From Metabacillus litoralis (GTDB lineage: Bacteria > Bacillota > Bacilli > Bacillales > Bacillaceae): a stretch of DNA of 64,000 nucleotides. Of the stretch, positions 34,280 to 43,454 are shown one piece after another (position 1 is the stretch's first letter; every line of letters starts with the position of its first letter). The notes beneath the pieces were generated by a model that worked only from the letters and a program-made list of their open reading frames with translations, did not search any database and was not told the origin of the DNA. The DNA lies in the NCBI RefSeq assembly GCF_020524045.1, contig NZ_JAIVKL010000018.1:1-64000 (forward strand). The letters run 5' to 3'. The position numbers were made by a program, and so were the translations under genes.

Positions 34280-34480
34280 TCAATTATTTTTTAATATTTT
34301 CCGGAATCGTTTTTCCACACTAATCGGGGTACGGCAAAGTTGGTCAGCGATTGTTTTAAACTTCAAACCACTTTCGCGTAGTTGTAATAGTTTTCGATCT
34401 TCAAGAGTTGTCCAGTGTCGGTATGTACGTTTAACCTCTTCTTTACTCGATTGTAATGTGTTGTTGGAAGTAGTATTCAT
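34280..34480 (-). CDS. Small Myb/SANT-like DNA-binding protein upstream of comFA
   Basis: 66 residues. The core RHWTTLEDRKLLQLRESG..FKTIADQLCRT..SVEKRFRKI has the spaced Trp/Leu, Leu and Ile/Val pattern of a SANT or Myb-like three-helix fold, also seen in RsfA-type proteins. The start follows AGGAGG. It ends 8 bases before comFA, so the two are almost certainly co-transcribed. Function is unknown; a DNA-binding or regulatory role is inferred from the fold only. No clear ComK box is seen upstream. Confidence 0.75.
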   Translation of the reverse strand: MNTTSNNTLQSSKEEVKRTYRHWTTLEDRKLLQLRESGLKFKTIADQLCRTPISVEKRFRKILKNN

Positions 34481-34622
34481 TTAGTAAACCTCCTCTAAAT
34501 CTGTCTATAAAATTAGTATGAAGGAAGTTTTAAAACATGTCCATAATTTTACGGAAATATAGGAAGAAAGCACCATAACATTCGTACTTCCTTCTCATTT
34601 TCTCAACCTTTTTATCTAGGAA

Positions 34623-35465
34623 TTATTTCTTATACCAACCTAACCCAATGGCACCTTCTCCAAGATGAGTACCAACAACAGGTCCAAAATAGCTCACCAT
34701 AAATTCAACATGGGGATATTTTGCTTCTAGATCACGTTTGATGATTTCAATTTCTTCTGGGCGATTTCCATGAATAACAACTGCTCGCATTGGGACAACC
34801 TGACTTGCGTCTTCATGAAAAAGCTCATACACTCTGTTTAGTGCTTTTTTCTTTGTACGAATTTTTTCAAAAGGAGTAATTAATTTATCTTCAAAATGCA
34901 GAATTGGCTTCACTTGTAACAAGCTTCCAATCAAAGCCTGAGCCCCACTAAGACGTCCACCACGCTGTAAATTTGTTAAATCATCTACCATAAAATAGGC
35001 ACGCATCGATTGCTTCATTTCATGTAATCGGCTCATGATTTCTTCAGGGGATTTGCCATCATTGGCCATTTCGGATGCTTCGAGTGCATAAAACCCTTGA
35101 ACCATACAACTAATTTCTGAATCAAAAGGATAAACATTAATGCTATCCACCATATCTGAAGCAGTCACTGCACCATTAAACGTTCCACTAATTCCACTCG
35201 ATAAGTGAATCGACACAACTGCATCATAATTCTTCGCTAACTCTTCAAACAACTCAACAAACATACCAACAGAAGGTTGTGATGTTGTAGGAAATTCTTG
35301 TTTTTCTTTCATTTCAGCAAAAAATTGCTCTGATGTGATTTCAACTTCTTCTTCATAAATTTCTGATCCAAAAATAACACTAAGAGGAATCATATGTATA
35401 TTAAGTTTTTCACGAATTTCTTTAGGGATATATGCTGTACTATCGGTTACAATAGCCGTTTTCAT
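34623..35465 (-). CDS. degV: DegV-family fatty-acid-binding protein
   Basis: About 280 residues. DegV/FakB proteins bind a fatty acid and present it to the kinase FakA. The N-terminal TAIVTDSTAYIP and the segment VSIHLSSGISGTFNGA are the ligand-headgroup loops; DDLTNLQRGGRLSGAQAL is also conserved. I start at the ATG at 35465, nine bases after GGAAGG, rather than a TTG two codons upstream. The place after degU is the same as B. subtilis degV. Despite the name, a link to DegU regulation is not established. Confidence 0.92.
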   Translation of the reverse strand: MKTAIVTDSTAYIPKEIREKLNIHMIPLSVIFGSEIYEEEVEITSEQFFAEMKEKQEFPTTSQPSVGMFVELFEELAKNYDAVVSIHLSSGISGTFNGAVTASDMVDSINVYPFDSEISCMVQGFYALEASEMANDGKSPEEIMSRLHEMKQSMRAYFMVDDLTNLQRGGRLSGAQALIGSLLQVKPILHFEDKLITPFEKIRTKKKALNRVYELFHEDASQVVPMRAVVIHGNRPEEIEIIKRDLEAKYPHVEFMVSYFGPVVGTHLGEGAIGLGWYKK

Positions 35466-35583
35466 GTTCAAATTCCTTCCTTGTACAAATTAATATTATT
35501 CACTAGCTTGTCCTTATAATATATGTATATTTCCTATTCTATTATGACACAAGTTTGTCATGAAACACCAATCACTTTTAAAA

Positions 35584-35612
35584 TTGTATTTATGAATTTT
35601 TCATAAATACAA
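35584..35612 (-). terminator. Terminator-like palindrome after degU
   Basis: A perfect 13-bp stem (TTGTATTTATGAA with TTCATAAATACAA) with a 3-nt loop and a short T run on the minus strand. A second, weaker hairpin (GGGCAGAC/GTCTGTC) lies just before it, nearer degU. Confidence 0.65.
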
Positions 35613-35659
35613 ATAAGACAGACCCAAATCATTGAGTCTGCCCATTTTTGTATTATTTT

Positions 35660-36346
35660 CTATTTTACTTCAACCCAGCCATTTTTAATCGAATAAACAA
35701 CAGCTTGAGTACGATCGTTTACATTCATTTTTTGTAAGATGTTACTTACATGGTTTTTCACTGTTTTTTCACTAATAAAAAGTGCCTCACCGATTCCGCG
35801 GTTGCTTTTTCCGTCTGCAAGCATTTGGAGAACTTCACATTCGCGGCGAGTAAGAATATGTAATGGACGACGAATTTCAGGCTGTAATGGTTGCGTTGGG
35901 GCAGCTTGTCCACTTGAAGTTGCAAGCCTTCTGAATTCATTAACAAGATTATGTGTTACTTTTGGATGTAAATAAGATCCACCATCTGCTACAACTTTTA
36001 CTGCTTCAATAAGTGTGTCTGCATCCATCTCTTTTAATAGGTAACCTCTTGCGCCTGTTTTTAATGCATGTGTGACATAATTTTCATCATCATGTATTGA
36101 TAAGATAATTACTTTATTATCTTCATTTGCTTCAATTAGTTGTTTTGTTGCTTCCACACCATTTACTTTTGGCATATTAATATCCATGATCACAACATCT
36201 GGTTTATGAGCCTCTACAATCGCTAACGCCTCTTCACCATCATCACCTTCTGCCACAACCTCAAAGCTTGGTTCAAAATCTAAAATGCGTTTTACACCTT
36301 CACGAAATAACTGATGATCATCAATAATTACAATTTTCGTTTTCAT
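35660..36346 (-). CDS. degU: Two-component response regulator DegU
   Basis: 228 residues. The N-terminal receiver has the acidic pair D9/D10, phospho-acceptor D55 (VIMDINMPK) and the signalling Lys. The C-terminal LuxR-type helix-turn-helix has [18 protein letters not shown] and [17 protein letters not shown]. DegU controls exoenzymes, competence and motility in B. subtilis. I start at the ATG after GGGAGG (36346); the open frame extends five codons upstream. It lies downstream of degS in the same direction. Confidence 0.97.
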   Translation of the reverse strand: MKTKIVIIDDHQLFREGVKRILDFEPSFEVVAEGDDGEEALAIVEAHKPDVVIMDINMPKVNGVEATKQLIEANEDNKVIILSIHDDENYVTHALKTGARGYLLKEMDADTLIEAVKVVADGGSYLHPKVTHNLVNEFRRLATSSGQAAPTQPLQPEIRRPLHILTRRECEVLQMLADGKSNRGIGEALFISEKTVKNHVSNILQKMNVNDRTQAVVYSIKNGWVEVK

Positions 36347-36433
36347 GTTATGCCTCCCCACAGTCCTATTCTATTCTATTTGCTAGCTAACCCGTCAATA
36401 TGTCTTTAGTCCAATTATGTCGAAGGGTTTGTT

Positions 36434-37600
36434 TTATCCAACTTGATTTGGAACTTGAAACATGATAAAAGTCCCTAATCCTTCTTTAGAATCCATTGTC
36501 ATTTTTCCATCGAGCAAATCTATTCGCTCTTTCATACCAATGAGTCCAAATGATTTCTTATCTTTATTTCCCACTTTTTTCTTGATGTTAAACCCTTTAC
36601 CATCGTCTTTTATCACAAGTGTGATCGACTCTTTTGTTACTTCAACTTTCACAGTAATTTCTGTTGCTTCTGCATGTTTTAAAGCATTTGTTACAGCTTC
36701 TTGTGCTAAACGAAATAAAGCGACTTCAAATCGCGATGGTAATCGGTGGTCATTTCTTTCTCCAACACTTTGAAACGTAATCTTCGTTTTTCCATTATAT
36801 TCTTCGATTGTGTTCATATATTTTCTGAGGGTTGGAATAAGACCTAAGTCATCTAAAGCCATTGGTCTTAAGTCATAAATAATTCGTCTTACTTCATATA
36901 AAGCATTTCGAACATTTGTCCTTAAGTTACGAATTTCTTTAAAACCTTCCTCAGCACCACGTTCACGATAAATTCTTTCAATCAATTCAGAGCGCATCAT
37001 GACATTCGCTAGCATTTGTGCTGGTCCATCGTGAATTTCTCTAGAAACACGCTTTCTTTCTTCCTCCTGAGCCTCAATGATCCTCAAGCCAAAGTCCTGC
37101 TTTTGTTGAGCATCCTCTAAAAGCAGACCCACTTGACGTAAATCACGACTCAAATAATTTAGCACAACCGTAATTTGACTAACAAGTGCCTCAGATCTTT
37201 CAATAATCTCCTGTAAGCCAAGCAGACGACGTTCTAAGTCATCACGACGATCTCTGAGCTGCTTTTCATGCTGCTGAAGCATTGAATGCTCTACCTGAAG
37301 CTTATGGGCTTTCTCATAGGCCTCACGAATCTCTTCTTCTGAGAACTCCTTAAAATGCTTGCTCACCTGTGACAGACGGTTCCGCGCAAAACGAGCATGA
37401 ACCTCTAACTTGTCCCCTTCTTCAATAACTTTACCAACCTGCATTTTAATATCTCGAAGTTCTTCGACTAAATCCTCATACTGCTGACGAGATTGTTCAC
37501 CAATTTGAAAAATTTCATCTTTACTTCCATCAACAGTGTGAATCATTTTATCTAACACTTCATCAAGTAGCTTACTGTCCATCTTTTTGTTGGAGTTCAT
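36434..37600 (-). CDS. degS: Sensor histidine kinase DegS
   Basis: Cytoplasmic kinase and phosphatase of DegU; 388 residues without membrane segments. The N-terminal half is a long coiled-coil sensor (about 1-170). The HisKA_3 domain has the phospho-acceptor H190 in RKRVSREIHDGPAQ. The C-terminal HATPase domain has QEAVTNALKHA (N box) and DDGKGF and GLIGMKER (G boxes). The start is preceded by GGAGGG. It is divergent from yvyE. Confidence 0.97.
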   Translation of the reverse strand: MNSNKKMDSKLLDEVLDKMIHTVDGSKDEIFQIGEQSRQQYEDLVEELRDIKMQVGKVIEEGDKLEVHARFARNRLSQVSKHFKEFSEEEIREAYEKAHKLQVEHSMLQQHEKQLRDRRDDLERRLLGLQEIIERSEALVSQITVVLNYLSRDLRQVGLLLEDAQQKQDFGLRIIEAQEEERKRVSREIHDGPAQMLANVMMRSELIERIYRERGAEEGFKEIRNLRTNVRNALYEVRRIIYDLRPMALDDLGLIPTLRKYMNTIEEYNGKTKITFQSVGERNDHRLPSRFEVALFRLAQEAVTNALKHAEATEITVKVEVTKESITLVIKDDGKGFNIKKKVGNKDKKSFGLIGMKERIDLLDGKMTMDSKEGLGTFIMFQVPNQVG

Positions 37601-37717
37601 TTTTTTCCCTCCGGTTTAATATGTATATGATAAAAGTTTTGCTCGAAGCTAAAAGGAAAAACCTGTTTTAACTTCTCGTTACGCTCACTTCTTTTTAGTT
37701 TGTCACATTAATAACAT

Positions 37718-37746
37718 TTGAAGTAAAAAAAATGTCGTTTTATAAT
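37718..37746 (+). promoter_or_regulatory. Sigma-A promoter of yvyE and the LCP gene
   Basis: TTGAAG, a 17-base spacer and TATAAT, ending 50 bases before the yvyE start codon. Confidence 0.8.
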
Positions 37747-37796
37747 AAAGAAATATGCTATTCTAAAATTGCTTGCTTGTCAGGAGGTGTACAAGC

Positions 37797-38435
37797 ATGC
37801 TTTCACATTATTATACCGTAAAAGGCTATGGAGAGCATGAAATAATTATTCAGAAATCTCGATTTATTTGCTATTCACAAAGGGCAACAACGGAAGAAGA
37901 AGCGATCAGCTTTATTCAACAAATAAAAAAGAAGCATCATGATGCAAATCATAATTGCTCTGCATACTTAATTGGCGAACATGATAACATCCAAAAAGCG
38001 AATGACGATGGTGAACCAACTGGTACAGCAGGCGTCCCTATGCTTGAGGTGCTTAAAAAGAAAAACTTAAAAGATACGGTAGTTGTTGTTACCCGTTATT
38101 TCGGTGGTATTAAACTTGGTGGTGGCGGACTGATTCGTGCTTATGGTAAATCTGTATCAGAAGGCCTACAAGTGGCAGGAATTGTCGAAAGAAAACTCAT
38201 GCGCGTAATGCATACAAAAATTGACTATACATGGTTGGGGAAAGTGGAAAATGAAATACGTTCTTCCACATATTTATTAAAGGAAATTCATTATTTAAAT
38301 GATGTTGAAGTGGAAGCCTATGTAGAAGAAGAGAAAAAACAAAGCTTCCTCGAATGGATGACAGAGCTGACGAATGGGAAGAGTGAAATTTCTGAAGGTG
38401 ATGTTACTTATTTGGAGGAGCGGGTAGAAATTTAA
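37797..38435 (+). CDS. yvyE: YigZ/UPF0029 (IMPACT) family protein
   Basis: 212 residues. The N-terminal UPF0029 domain has HDANHNCSAYLIG, NDDGEPTGTAGVPMLEVLKK and VTRYFGGIKLGGGGLIRAYG; the C-terminal part is the DUF1949 domain. The molecular function of the bacterial family is not settled. I start at the ATG at 37797, eight bases after AGGAGGT; the open frame begins with a TTG upstream that overlaps that site. It is followed after 18 bases by the LCP gene, probably in one operon. Confidence 0.93.
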   Translation: MLSHYYTVKGYGEHEIIIQKSRFICYSQRATTEEEAISFIQQIKKKHHDANHNCSAYLIGEHDNIQKANDDGEPTGTAGVPMLEVLKKKNLKDTVVVVTRYFGGIKLGGGGLIRAYGKSVSEGLQVAGIVERKLMRVMHTKIDYTWLGKVENEIRSSTYLLKEIHYLNDVEVEAYVEEEKKQSFLEWMTELTNGKSEISEGDVTYLEERVEI

Positions 38436-38453
38436 TATCTGAGGAGAAATTTT

Positions 38454-39491
38454 ATGAATAGAAAAGATATGAAGAAAGTGAAAAAGAAGAAAAAACATCC
38501 GATACTACGACGAATTTTAGGATTATTTCTTCTTTTACTAGTTGGTGTTGGATTGTATTTAGGTTATGTTTTTTACCAAACAATGGACGCTGCTAATGAT
38601 TCTTACGATGATTTAGGAAGAGATAAATCGAAACTTCGCGATTATGCTGTTAATATTTCAAATGATCCCGTATCTATATTACTACTAGGTGTTGAAGATT
38701 ATTCAAGTGGTGGTAAAGGTGGTCGTTCTGATACATTAATGGTTGCAACCTTTAATCCTGAAGACCAATCAATGAAGTTATTAAGTATCCCTCGTGATAC
38801 AAGAGTTGAAATTCCTAATGAAGGGTTAGACAAAATTAATCACTCCTTTTCAAAAGGTGGTAAAGAGCTAACGATAGAAACGGTTGAGGATTTCCTAGAG
38901 ATACCAATTGATTATTATGCAACTGTAAATTTTGATGGATTTAAGAACATTGTTGATATTGTGGGGGGTATTAACGTAGATGTACCTTTTGACTTCACAC
39001 AAAACAGCGATGACCGTAAAGCGGAAGTACTTGAATTTTATGAAGGTCCTATGGAACTAGATGGTAGATATGCACTTGCTTACGCAAGAATGCGTCTGCA
39101 AGACCCTAATAATGATATTGGACGTAATGAAAGACAGCAGCAAGTTGTTAAAGCAGTCATTAAAGAAGTTGCTTCTGCTGGTACACTGTTTAAAGTAGAT
39201 CAACTAACTGATGAAGTAGGTAAAAATGTCGAAACAAATATGAAGGTTTCAGAGCTGTTAGGTTTTTATCAAAAGTATTCAAACTTTAACACAAGTAGTA
39301 TAGAAACAATTAAATTAGAAGGTGTTGGAGAGTATATTGATGGAGTAGCTTATTGGCTTCCTGAAGAAGAAAGCGTGATAGAAACACAAAATATACTTAA
39401 ATCACATTTAGGAATTCAAACAAGTGGTTTATCATCAGATGACACTGGAACAACAGATGAATTTGATTCAACATCACCAAGTGAGCAATAA
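38454..39491 (+). CDS. tagU: LytR-CpsA-Psr family wall-polymer ligase
   Basis: 345 residues. A short, very basic cytoplasmic tail, a single membrane segment (about 20-42) and an extracellular LCP domain are visible. The LCP domain shows SILLLGVEDYSSGGKGGRSDTLMV-type residues (Asp and Arg of the active site split over two stretches), SIPRDTRVEIP and YARMRLQDPNNDIGRNERQQ. LCP proteins transfer undecaprenyl-linked teichoic acid or other polymers to peptidoglycan. A TagO gene and a wall-polymer operon lie close by. The B. subtilis counterpart here is LytR/TagU; another member of the family is possible. Confidence 0.92.
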   Translation: MNRKDMKKVKKKKKHPILRRILGLFLLLLVGVGLYLGYVFYQTMDAANDSYDDLGRDKSKLRDYAVNISNDPVSILLLGVEDYSSGGKGGRSDTLMVATFNPEDQSMKLLSIPRDTRVEIPNEGLDKINHSFSKGGKELTIETVEDFLEIPIDYYATVNFDGFKNIVDIVGGINVDVPFDFTQNSDDRKAEVLEFYEGPMELDGRYALAYARMRLQDPNNDIGRNERQQQVVKAVIKEVASAGTLFKVDQLTDEVGKNVETNMKVSELLGFYQKYSNFNTSSIETIKLEGVGEYIDGVAYWLPEEESVIETQNILKSHLGIQTSGLSSDDTGTTDEFDSTSPSEQ

Positions 39492-39534
39492 AAAAAGCAG
39501 GTGAACGATTTTTATCGTTTCACCTGCTTTTTTA
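39490..39534. terminator. Strong bidirectional terminator after the LCP gene
   Basis: An inverted repeat of about 17 bp (AAAAAGCAGGTGAACGAT with its complement, one bulge) with A and T runs on the two sides, overlapping the end of the LCP gene. Confidence 0.9.
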
Positions 39535-39657
39535 ATGGCTCTTTTCTGAAATATTGTTGCTAATTGACCTAATTCTCTGTGAGAATTTTCATCGCATTAA
39601 AGGCACTATTCTAGAAGAAAAGGTGCCACTAGACTTTATATAGTGCTGTTTCTATCA

Positions 39658-39697
39658 AGTATTAAAAAGCAACAAAGTATTAAAAAACAACAAAGTT
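39658..39697 (-). repeat. 18-bp direct repeat downstream of tagO
   Basis: Two 18-base units AAGTATTAAAAAGCAACA / AAGTATTAAAAAACAACA in tandem, followed by a partial third. They lie between the tagO stop codon and the LCP terminator. GAAACAGC-type inverted ends (39648 and 39703 areas) flank them. The function is unknown. Confidence 0.6.
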
Positions 39698-39713
39698 TTA
39701 CGAAACAGCCTTT

Positions 39714-40796
39714 TTAATTATCCTTCTGTGGCTTCTTAACAGCTGTTAACCTTCTAAATGTATTTATAAGAGGTTTACGGTTCATGCCAATTAAACCCAC
39801 TAATTCAGCAATAAACTGAATCGCAAGCAATAAGATCATCATAAGAAGCAATGAAAGCCATAAAGTCGCATTCGAGAAAATAATTGCTGAAAAGCCAAAG
39901 CATGCACTAAAGAAATAGATAATCAATACTGATGTTCTATGACTAAAGCCAAGATCTACAAGGCAATAATGCAGGTGCAATTTATCTGGTGCTGCAATAC
40001 TACGTTTATTCAAAAATCTTCTAATTATCGCAAAAACTGTATCAAAAATCGGAACAGCTAAAACAATAATTGGAATAACAAAGCTGAATAAAGTAAGGTT
40101 TTTAAACAACCCTAACATTGAAATAATAGAAATTGAGTACCCTAAAAATAACGCCCCAGTATCACCCATAAATATTTTTGCTGGGTAAAAATTATGAACA
40201 AGAAAACCTAATGAACTACCAATTAATATTGTACATAGAGCTATAACCACAATTTGGGAATCTGCAAACGCCATAATAAGAATACTCGTCATAGCAATTG
40301 ATGATACACCTGCAGCTAAGCCATCTAGGCCATCAATTAAATTAATAGCGTTTGTAATTGCAACAATCCATAAAACAGTTACAGGGTAACTCCAAACACC
40401 TAAATGAACAGTTTCGAAAAATGGCACATTGAATTTATCTACTAATAATCCTGATGATGCAACCACGATCGCTGCAATTAATTGACCTAAAAATTTATAT
40501 CGTGCTGGTAATGTGAAGCGATCATCTAGAATTCCAATCAAAATAATAATGAAAGCCCCAATAATTACTTCAGTCATATATGGTGATTGGGGTTTTAAAT
40601 ATAGAAAGCCAGCAATTACACCAATGAAAATGGCAAGTCCACCCATTCTCGGCATAATTTCCTTATGAATTTTGCGTGTATTTGGTTGATCTGTAGCACC
40701 GATTTTAATCGCAATTTTCTTTACCAAAGGTGTAATAAGAACAGTTACAGCAAAGGAAAGAATAAATGCTACAATATAGTCAATATAAGAATGCAT
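39714..40796 (-). CDS. tagO: Undecaprenyl-phosphate GlcNAc-1-phosphate transferase TagO
   Basis: First membrane step of wall teichoic and teichuronic-type polymers: transfers GlcNAc-1-P from UDP-GlcNAc to undecaprenyl phosphate. 360 residues with about ten or eleven membrane helices. Catalytic motifs are GILDDRFTLPARYK, NAINLIDGLDGLAAG, FMGDTGALFLGY and the cytoplasmic RRFLNKRSIAAPDKLHLHY, the GlcNAc-recognising His loop. It is transcribed toward the LCP gene and ends in a shared intergenic region. Confidence 0.95.
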   Translation of the reverse strand: MHSYIDYIVAFILSFAVTVLITPLVKKIAIKIGATDQPNTRKIHKEIMPRMGGLAIFIGVIAGFLYLKPQSPYMTEVIIGAFIIILIGILDDRFTLPARYKFLGQLIAAIVVASSGLLVDKFNVPFFETVHLGVWSYPVTVLWIVAITNAINLIDGLDGLAAGVSSIAMTSILIMAFADSQIVVIALCTILIGSSLGFLVHNFYPAKIFMGDTGALFLGYSISIISMLGLFKNLTLFSFVIPIIVLAVPIFDTVFAIIRRFLNKRSIAAPDKLHLHYCLVDLGFSHRTSVLIIYFFSACFGFSAIIFSNATLWLSLLLMMILLLAIQFIAELVGLIGMNRKPLINTFRRLTAVKKPQKDN

Positions 40797-40969
40797 CGTT
40801 TACCCCCACTTTTGTGAGAAATTTACACTTCTTCAATCATAGCAAATTTTCTCTAACTTTCAATTGTTTTTTTCTCGAAGTCTTAACTTAAACATCAATT
40901 TATCTTGTTATCCATAGCATAAACAAAAGGTTTAAAACATATTGAAAGATACTGAGTAAGAAAAATTTA

Positions 40970-42091
40970 CTACTTAAGAAATCTTTTATAAAAAGCTAAA
41001 AGTTTCTCTTCTTCAAGATTCCAATTATATTTTGTAGAGAAAGCAGCCTTGCCACTTTGACCTAATTCATTTATCATTTCTGGATTCTCTAATAAAGCGA
41101 GAATAGCTTTTGCTATAGATTGTGGACGTTCAGGATTAATCATCACTCCACTATTGGACGTATCTACCACTTTCCTATAATGAGGAAAGTCAGAAGCAAT
41201 AACAGCAACTCCTGCTGCCATATATTCAAATAATTTATTCGGTAAGCAAACTAAATGATTTGGAACTGGTAAATAGGGAATAATACCAATAGATGCCTTT
41301 GCCAAATGTTCTTCAATCTTTTCATACGGAACTTTGCCATTAAACACCACTTTACCTTCTAGTCCATTTTCTAAAACTTTCTTTTTGATTTTCTTTTCAA
41401 AAGCAGCAGATTCAAAACTTCCCACAAAAACGAGCTTAGCTTCAGGCTTTAGCTTTACAGCATGAGCAAAACCATCTACTAACTCTTCTATACCTCTAAT
41501 TGGGGTAATACCCCCTAAATATAAAATATAATCATTCTTTCTGTTGCTAGAATCTATAGGAGGAAACATTGTAGGTAGAGGATAGTTTTCAATTTTACAT
41601 GAAGTATATCTTTTATACCTCTCACCGACTTCTTCCGTTGTATAAATAACACCAGAGATGATAGGTAATGATATTTTCTCTATCAACTCATAGACTAACC
41701 TAACCGGGTGCTTTATCCACTTTTTTAAATATTTCTTACTCATAATCGCATTTGGATAGTGTTCATGTACATCAAATATAACAGGTTTTTTCGTGAATAT
41801 GCGCAACAACACTCCAACAGGCAATAGCTCCGGATCGTGAAAATGATAGAGATCAGCCTTTGTTTGCTTCGCCAACTTAAACACAGTAAAGGCATGTAAA
41901 AATCTTTTCCACTCTTTTTTTGGCTTCTCTATTGGAACCAGCTTAATATCATCGTTTTCTATTATCGTCTCAGGCTTAGGTGCTAATAACGTTACTTCAT
42001 ATCCTGCATTTTTAAATGATTTACATTGTTTATGGTATATCCTTCCATCATAAGCATGATGAACTGTTGTTAAAACACAAATTTTCGTCAT
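40970..42091 (-). CDS. GT4-family glycosyltransferase
   Basis: About 373 residues, cytoplasmic. Two Rossmann halves: the N-terminal acceptor domain (TTVHHAYDGRIYHKQ, YHFHDPELLPVG) and the C-terminal nucleotide-sugar domain with YLGGITPIRGIEELVDGF and the E-x7-E-like PNKLFEYMAAGVAVIASDFP. I start at the ATG at 42091 (MTKICVLTT), eight bases after AAAGG; the frame extends 14 codons further without a ribosome binding site. It is divergent from the next glycosyltransferase gene. The sugar and acceptor are unknown; a wall polymer or exopolysaccharide is likely from context. Confidence 0.87.
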   Translation of the reverse strand: MTKICVLTTVHHAYDGRIYHKQCKSFKNAGYEVTLLAPKPETIIENDDIKLVPIEKPKKEWKRFLHAFTVFKLAKQTKADLYHFHDPELLPVGVLLRIFTKKPVIFDVHEHYPNAIMSKKYLKKWIKHPVRLVYELIEKISLPIISGVIYTTEEVGERYKRYTSCKIENYPLPTMFPPIDSSNRKNDYILYLGGITPIRGIEELVDGFAHAVKLKPEAKLVFVGSFESAAFEKKIKKKVLENGLEGKVVFNGKVPYEKIEEHLAKASIGIIPYLPVPNHLVCLPNKLFEYMAAGVAVIASDFPHYRKVVDTSNSGVMINPERPQSIAKAILALLENPEMINELGQSGKAAFSTKYNWNLEEEKLLAFYKRFLK

Positions 42092-42189
42092 AATATCATA
42101 TCCTTTTACAAATCCAAGTTGTAACTTTTCCATTTATACTTTACACTATAATATTGATAATTCCTAATTTTTTATGGAAAGGGTCTTCT

Positions 42190-43434
42190 ATGAAAATAGT
42201 CTATATTACTCAGCATTTCCCACCTGAAATAGGTGCAGCACAGGGACGAGCTTATGATATGAGTTCAAATCTAGCAAACTTAGGTCATGATGTTCATGTG
42301 CTAACAACCTTCCCTAATTCAAAGTCGATAAAAAAGGTATTTAAAAAAGAAAAGGTTAACCATATAACTGTTTATCGATCTTTTCGAATAAGAGATACGA
42401 AAACAAGCTCCATACGTAGACTTGCTAATTACTTATCATTTATGGTTTCTAGCTGTATATCTGGCTTGTTCATAAAAAAACCTGATGTAATTTATGCTAC
42501 TTCGCCTCAATTATTTCAGGGAGTAACAGGTTACTTTTTAAGCAAAGTCCATAGAACAAAATTCGTTTTCGAAATACGAGATTTGTGGGTAGACTTTGCC
42601 GAACTTTTAGGACAGTTCAAAAACAAAAAACTTTTAAATCTTGCTCGTAAGCTTGAAAAGTTTCTTTATAAAAAGGCTGACCATATTATTGTTGTAACAC
42701 AAGGGTATAAACAGCGCCTCATGGACCAAGGAATACCAGAAGAAAAGATCACGGTCATACCGAACGGGGTAAATCCTAATACATTAAGTCAAGGCAATGT
42801 TGCACAATCTTTATCAGTCAAACAACAATACAACCTAGAAAATAAATTCCTCGCCCTTTATGCTGGAAATATTGGAGCTGCTCAAGGATTAAATACCATT
42901 ATCTCTGCTGCAGAACAACTAAAAGATGACCCCACTATTGCCTTTATGATTATTGGTGAGGGAGTGGAGAAACAATCATTAATAGATCGTGCTAAATCTC
43001 TTCAACTGACAAACATTTTATTTGTCGACAGCAAAAAGAAAGAAGAGTTAATTAGCTACTATGAAGCAGCTGATATTGGAATTGTTTCACTAAAAAAACA
43101 TCCTTTGTTTGAAATAACAATTCCTTCAAAAGTATTTGATTACATGTCGATGTCAACTCCTGTCTTAATCGGTGTTAATGGCGAAGCAAGAGAAATTGTT
43201 GAAAAGCATCATGCCGGTTTTTACTTCGAGCCGGAGAATCCAGGTGATTTTATACAAGCATTGAAATATGCTCAAAATCATCCAGACGAATTAAAAGAAA
43301 TTAGACGAAATGTTAAACGTGAACTTCTTCAATCGTTCAACCGTGAGACTCAGGCAATTGAATTATCGGATACTCTAAGGGATTTGACGAAATCCACTAG
43401 GAAAGAGTTGCAAAAAAAGACGACTAGTTTATAA
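42190..43434 (+). CDS. GT4-family glycosyltransferase (WbuB-like)
   Basis: About 414 residues. The N-terminal motif THFPPEIGAAQGR-like (QHFPPEIGAAQGRAYD) and FEIRDLWVDFAELLGQF are typical of WbuB/CapM-like GT4 enzymes that add an amino sugar to a lipid-linked glycan. The C-terminal half has YAGNIGAAQGLNTII and IPSKVFDYMSMSTPVLIG. The ATG at 42190 follows GGAAAGGG; the open frame runs 12 codons upstream. It is the only rightward gene of the envelope region besides the LCP gene and a tiny gene. The acceptor is unknown. Confidence 0.87.
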   Translation: MKIVYITQHFPPEIGAAQGRAYDMSSNLANLGHDVHVLTTFPNSKSIKKVFKKEKVNHITVYRSFRIRDTKTSSIRRLANYLSFMVSSCISGLFIKKPDVIYATSPQLFQGVTGYFLSKVHRTKFVFEIRDLWVDFAELLGQFKNKKLLNLARKLEKFLYKKADHIIVVTQGYKQRLMDQGIPEEKITVIPNGVNPNTLSQGNVAQSLSVKQQYNLENKFLALYAGNIGAAQGLNTIISAAEQLKDDPTIAFMIIGEGVEKQSLIDRAKSLQLTNILFVDSKKKEELISYYEAADIGIVSLKKHPLFEITIPSKVFDYMSMSTPVLIGVNGEAREIVEKHHAGFYFEPENPGDFIQALKYAQNHPDELKEIRRNVKRELLQSFNRETQAIELSDTLRDLTKSTRKELQKKTTSL

Positions 43435-43450
43435 AAACTAATCGTCTTTT
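43415..43450. terminator. Bidirectional terminator between convergent genes
   Basis: AAAAGACGACTAGTTT pairs with AAACTAATCGTCTTTT (one mismatch), 4-nt loop, T run on both strands. It separates the rightward glycosyltransferase gene from mnaA. Confidence 0.9.
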
Positions 43451-43454
43451 CTTA

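Noticed and set aside
34481-34622. A ComK box upstream of the comF operon
   Set aside because: AAAA and TTTT blocks are present but not with the required 5-base gap and half-site spacing, so no ComK site can be claimed.
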